Source of the DNA: Streptomyces sp. BK340
Lineage (GTDB): Bacteria; Actinomycetota; Actinomycetes; Streptomycetales; Streptomycetaceae
Reading direction: 5' to 3'
Length of the DNA: 64,000 nt
Assembly (NCBI RefSeq): GCF_007827595.1
Contig: NZ_VISR01000004.1
Coordinates: forward strand, 1-64,000
Position numbers and translations under genes: made by a program. The notes beneath the pieces were generated by a model, which had not been told where the DNA came from, searched no databases, and saw nothing but the letters and a program-made list of their open reading frames with translations. Below are positions 62,325-64,000 of the stretch, in pieces. Numbering within the stretch: the stretch's first letter is position 1; each line of letters starts with the position of its first letter.

Positions 62325-62360
62325 CACCCCTCGTGCGGCCGCGAGGCCGCACGAGGGGTG
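62325..62360 (-). terminator. 16-bp perfect hairpin terminator
   Basis: CACCCCTCGTGCGGCC at 62325-62340 and GGCCGCACGAGGGGTG at 62345-62360 pair perfectly around GCGA. It starts 10 bases after the stop of the peptidoglycan-binding gene on the minus strand, the expected position for its terminator. Confidence 0.8.
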
Positions 62361-62370
62361 CGTGCAGGGT

Positions 62371-62901
62371 TCAGCTGCAGGTCCGGTAGTCGTAGCCGGC
62401 GATCCGTCCGTTGCCGTCACCGTCGTAGAAGTGATACCGGCCTTGGTCGTCTCGGCTGACGCTGATCGAATGGGCGGTGCCGATGTACGTGTCGACGGCT
62501 CCGTCGCCGTCTGTGTCCCGCAGCCAGTCGCCCGCCTTCCCGAAGGTCTCCTTTCCGACCACCCCGTCGGGGTTGGCCTCCCAGTCGCTCTGCCACGCCT
62601 TGGTGGCGGCCTTGGTCTGGGAGCCGAAGACGCCGTCGATGTCCGAGGCGGAGGTGAGGTTGCCGTCCGCCCACAGGATCTTCTGCCACAGGCAGGTGGC
62701 GTTGGAGGCCGTGTTGGTGCCCGTCGACAGGATGCCTTCGTCGTCCCAGTCGTTCGAGAAGGCACCGGCACCGTAGACGTAGGCTTGACCGCTGTAGGTA
62801 CCGCTTGCGGAGGCCGGGGAGGCGCTCAGCGCCAAGGTTGCGGCGGTCAACGCTCCGATCGAGCATCCGATCAACTTGGCCCGCGTCGCACGTGAAGTCA
62901 C
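62371..62901 (-). CDS. Secreted peptidoglycan-binding-like protein
   Basis: A 176-residue protein from GTG 62901 (AAAGGAG seven bases upstream). A signal peptide (MTSRATRAKLIGCSIGALTA ... SASPASAS) precedes a PG_binding_1-like domain: CLWQKILWADGNLTSASDID, GVFGSQTKAATKAWQSDWEA, DGVVGKETFGKAGDWL. The C-terminal part has an acidic repeat DTDGDGAVDTYIG and DGDGNGRIAGYDY, resembling calcium-binding loops, and a Cys near the end that could pair with the one in CLWQ. It is exported, and probably binds cell wall. Confidence 0.8.
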   Translation of the reverse strand: MTSRATRAKLIGCSIGALTAATLALSASPASASGTYSGQAYVYGAGAFSNDWDDEGILSTGTNTASNATCLWQKILWADGNLTSASDIDGVFGSQTKAATKAWQSDWEANPDGVVGKETFGKAGDWLRDTDGDGAVDTYIGTAHSISVSRDDQGRYHFYDGDGNGRIAGYDYRTCS

Positions 62902-63219
62902 AGTGCTGCTCCTTTGTCGTAGTTCCGATTGCCTCGAGCGGGCGCGGTGCCGGGCCGGCCGACTCGGCGTCGAACCGGGCCTACGGTCGCCGCGCTGCTC
63001 GCTGCGAGGCTTTACGTCATCGAGTTCAGCGGGCCGGGAATTGAATGGGCAGCCGCCTCTGCCGCCCTGATCAATGGCGCCATTGCAGGTCACGTCCCCG
63101 GCTCTGCGACGGTGACCAAAGAAGGCGCCTCTCGTTTGCCCTCCTGTCACAGGCGTCGTAGCGTGCCGGCGATCGCGCCGCGTCCACGGGGGACGGGCGG
63201 GCAGTTGGGGGTGCTATCG

Positions 63220-64000
<781 letters not shown>

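Overview
The window is high-GC DNA with strong G/C third-position codon bias, GTG/ATG starts, GTGA/ATGA stop-start overlaps, many long secreted or repeat proteins and typical actinomycete families. It looks like an accessory region of a Streptomyces (or close relative) chromosome. No core housekeeping operon is present. No database search was possible; names rest on motifs read in the translations.

Layout. (1) 77-5695 (minus): a translationally coupled operon of an XRE/TPR regulator, a TIR protein, a P-loop NTPase, a two-TM protein and a small protein, a predicted NTPase-regulated conflict system. (2) 6383-12602: a uridine-kinase-like gene, a secreted HNH nuclease broken by one extra C, a pentapeptide-repeat membrane protein, and a run of gene corpses (IS110, IS21 and ISAs1 pieces, csp and lexA fragments, a HemN-like radical SAM gene, an endonuclease/exonuclease/phosphatase gene). 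(3) 12656-24493 (minus): a secreted LamG protein, a giant RHS polymorphic toxin with a HINT release domain and an ADP-ribosyltransferase-like tip, and its presumptive immunity gene. (4) 25445-29844 (minus): an EACC1-like adaptor followed by a caspase/TIR-like/NB-ARC/TPR effector. (5) 30040-33601: IS5-family debris, a Ser/Thr kinase with DivIVA-like motifs and a RadA-like zinc ribbon, and an intact 1,048-bp IS with 34-bp inverted repeats and a TTA target duplication, lying beside an older IS5 remnant. (6) 33733-39390 (minus): a small Cys/His protein, a membrane protein and a TPR-CHAT protease, a third conflict-type operon. (7) 40037-45656: decayed helicase, TetR, secreted I36-like protein, an HMG-box remnant, a dead tyrosine integrase, epoxide hydrolase with a divergent truncated XRE gene, and the 3' half of a tRNA-Pro followed by a terminator, which reads as the attR of an integrated element. 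(8) 45960-48693: a secreted Asn-rich repeat protein and another gene graveyard.

(9) 48947-61333 (plus) is the most striking part: an ECF-type sigma factor followed by a tightly coupled operon of a C39-like peptidase, an unknown protein, a glycine-zipper protein, two dynamin-like GTPases, a minimal Hsp70/actin-fold protein, a tiny Arg-rich protein and a HerA/FtsK-like ATPase with two GC-x2-CP-x2-C motifs. I cannot assign it to a named system. (10) 61579-64000: a SigE-type sigma factor, a secreted peptidoglycan-binding protein with tandem terminator hairpins, and the start of an XRE-like/nSTAND1 ATPase cut off by the window edge.

Taken together the window is a defence/conflict island: TIR, caspase, CHAT, STAND, dynamin, HerA and polymorphic toxin modules, heavily worked over by insertion sequences.
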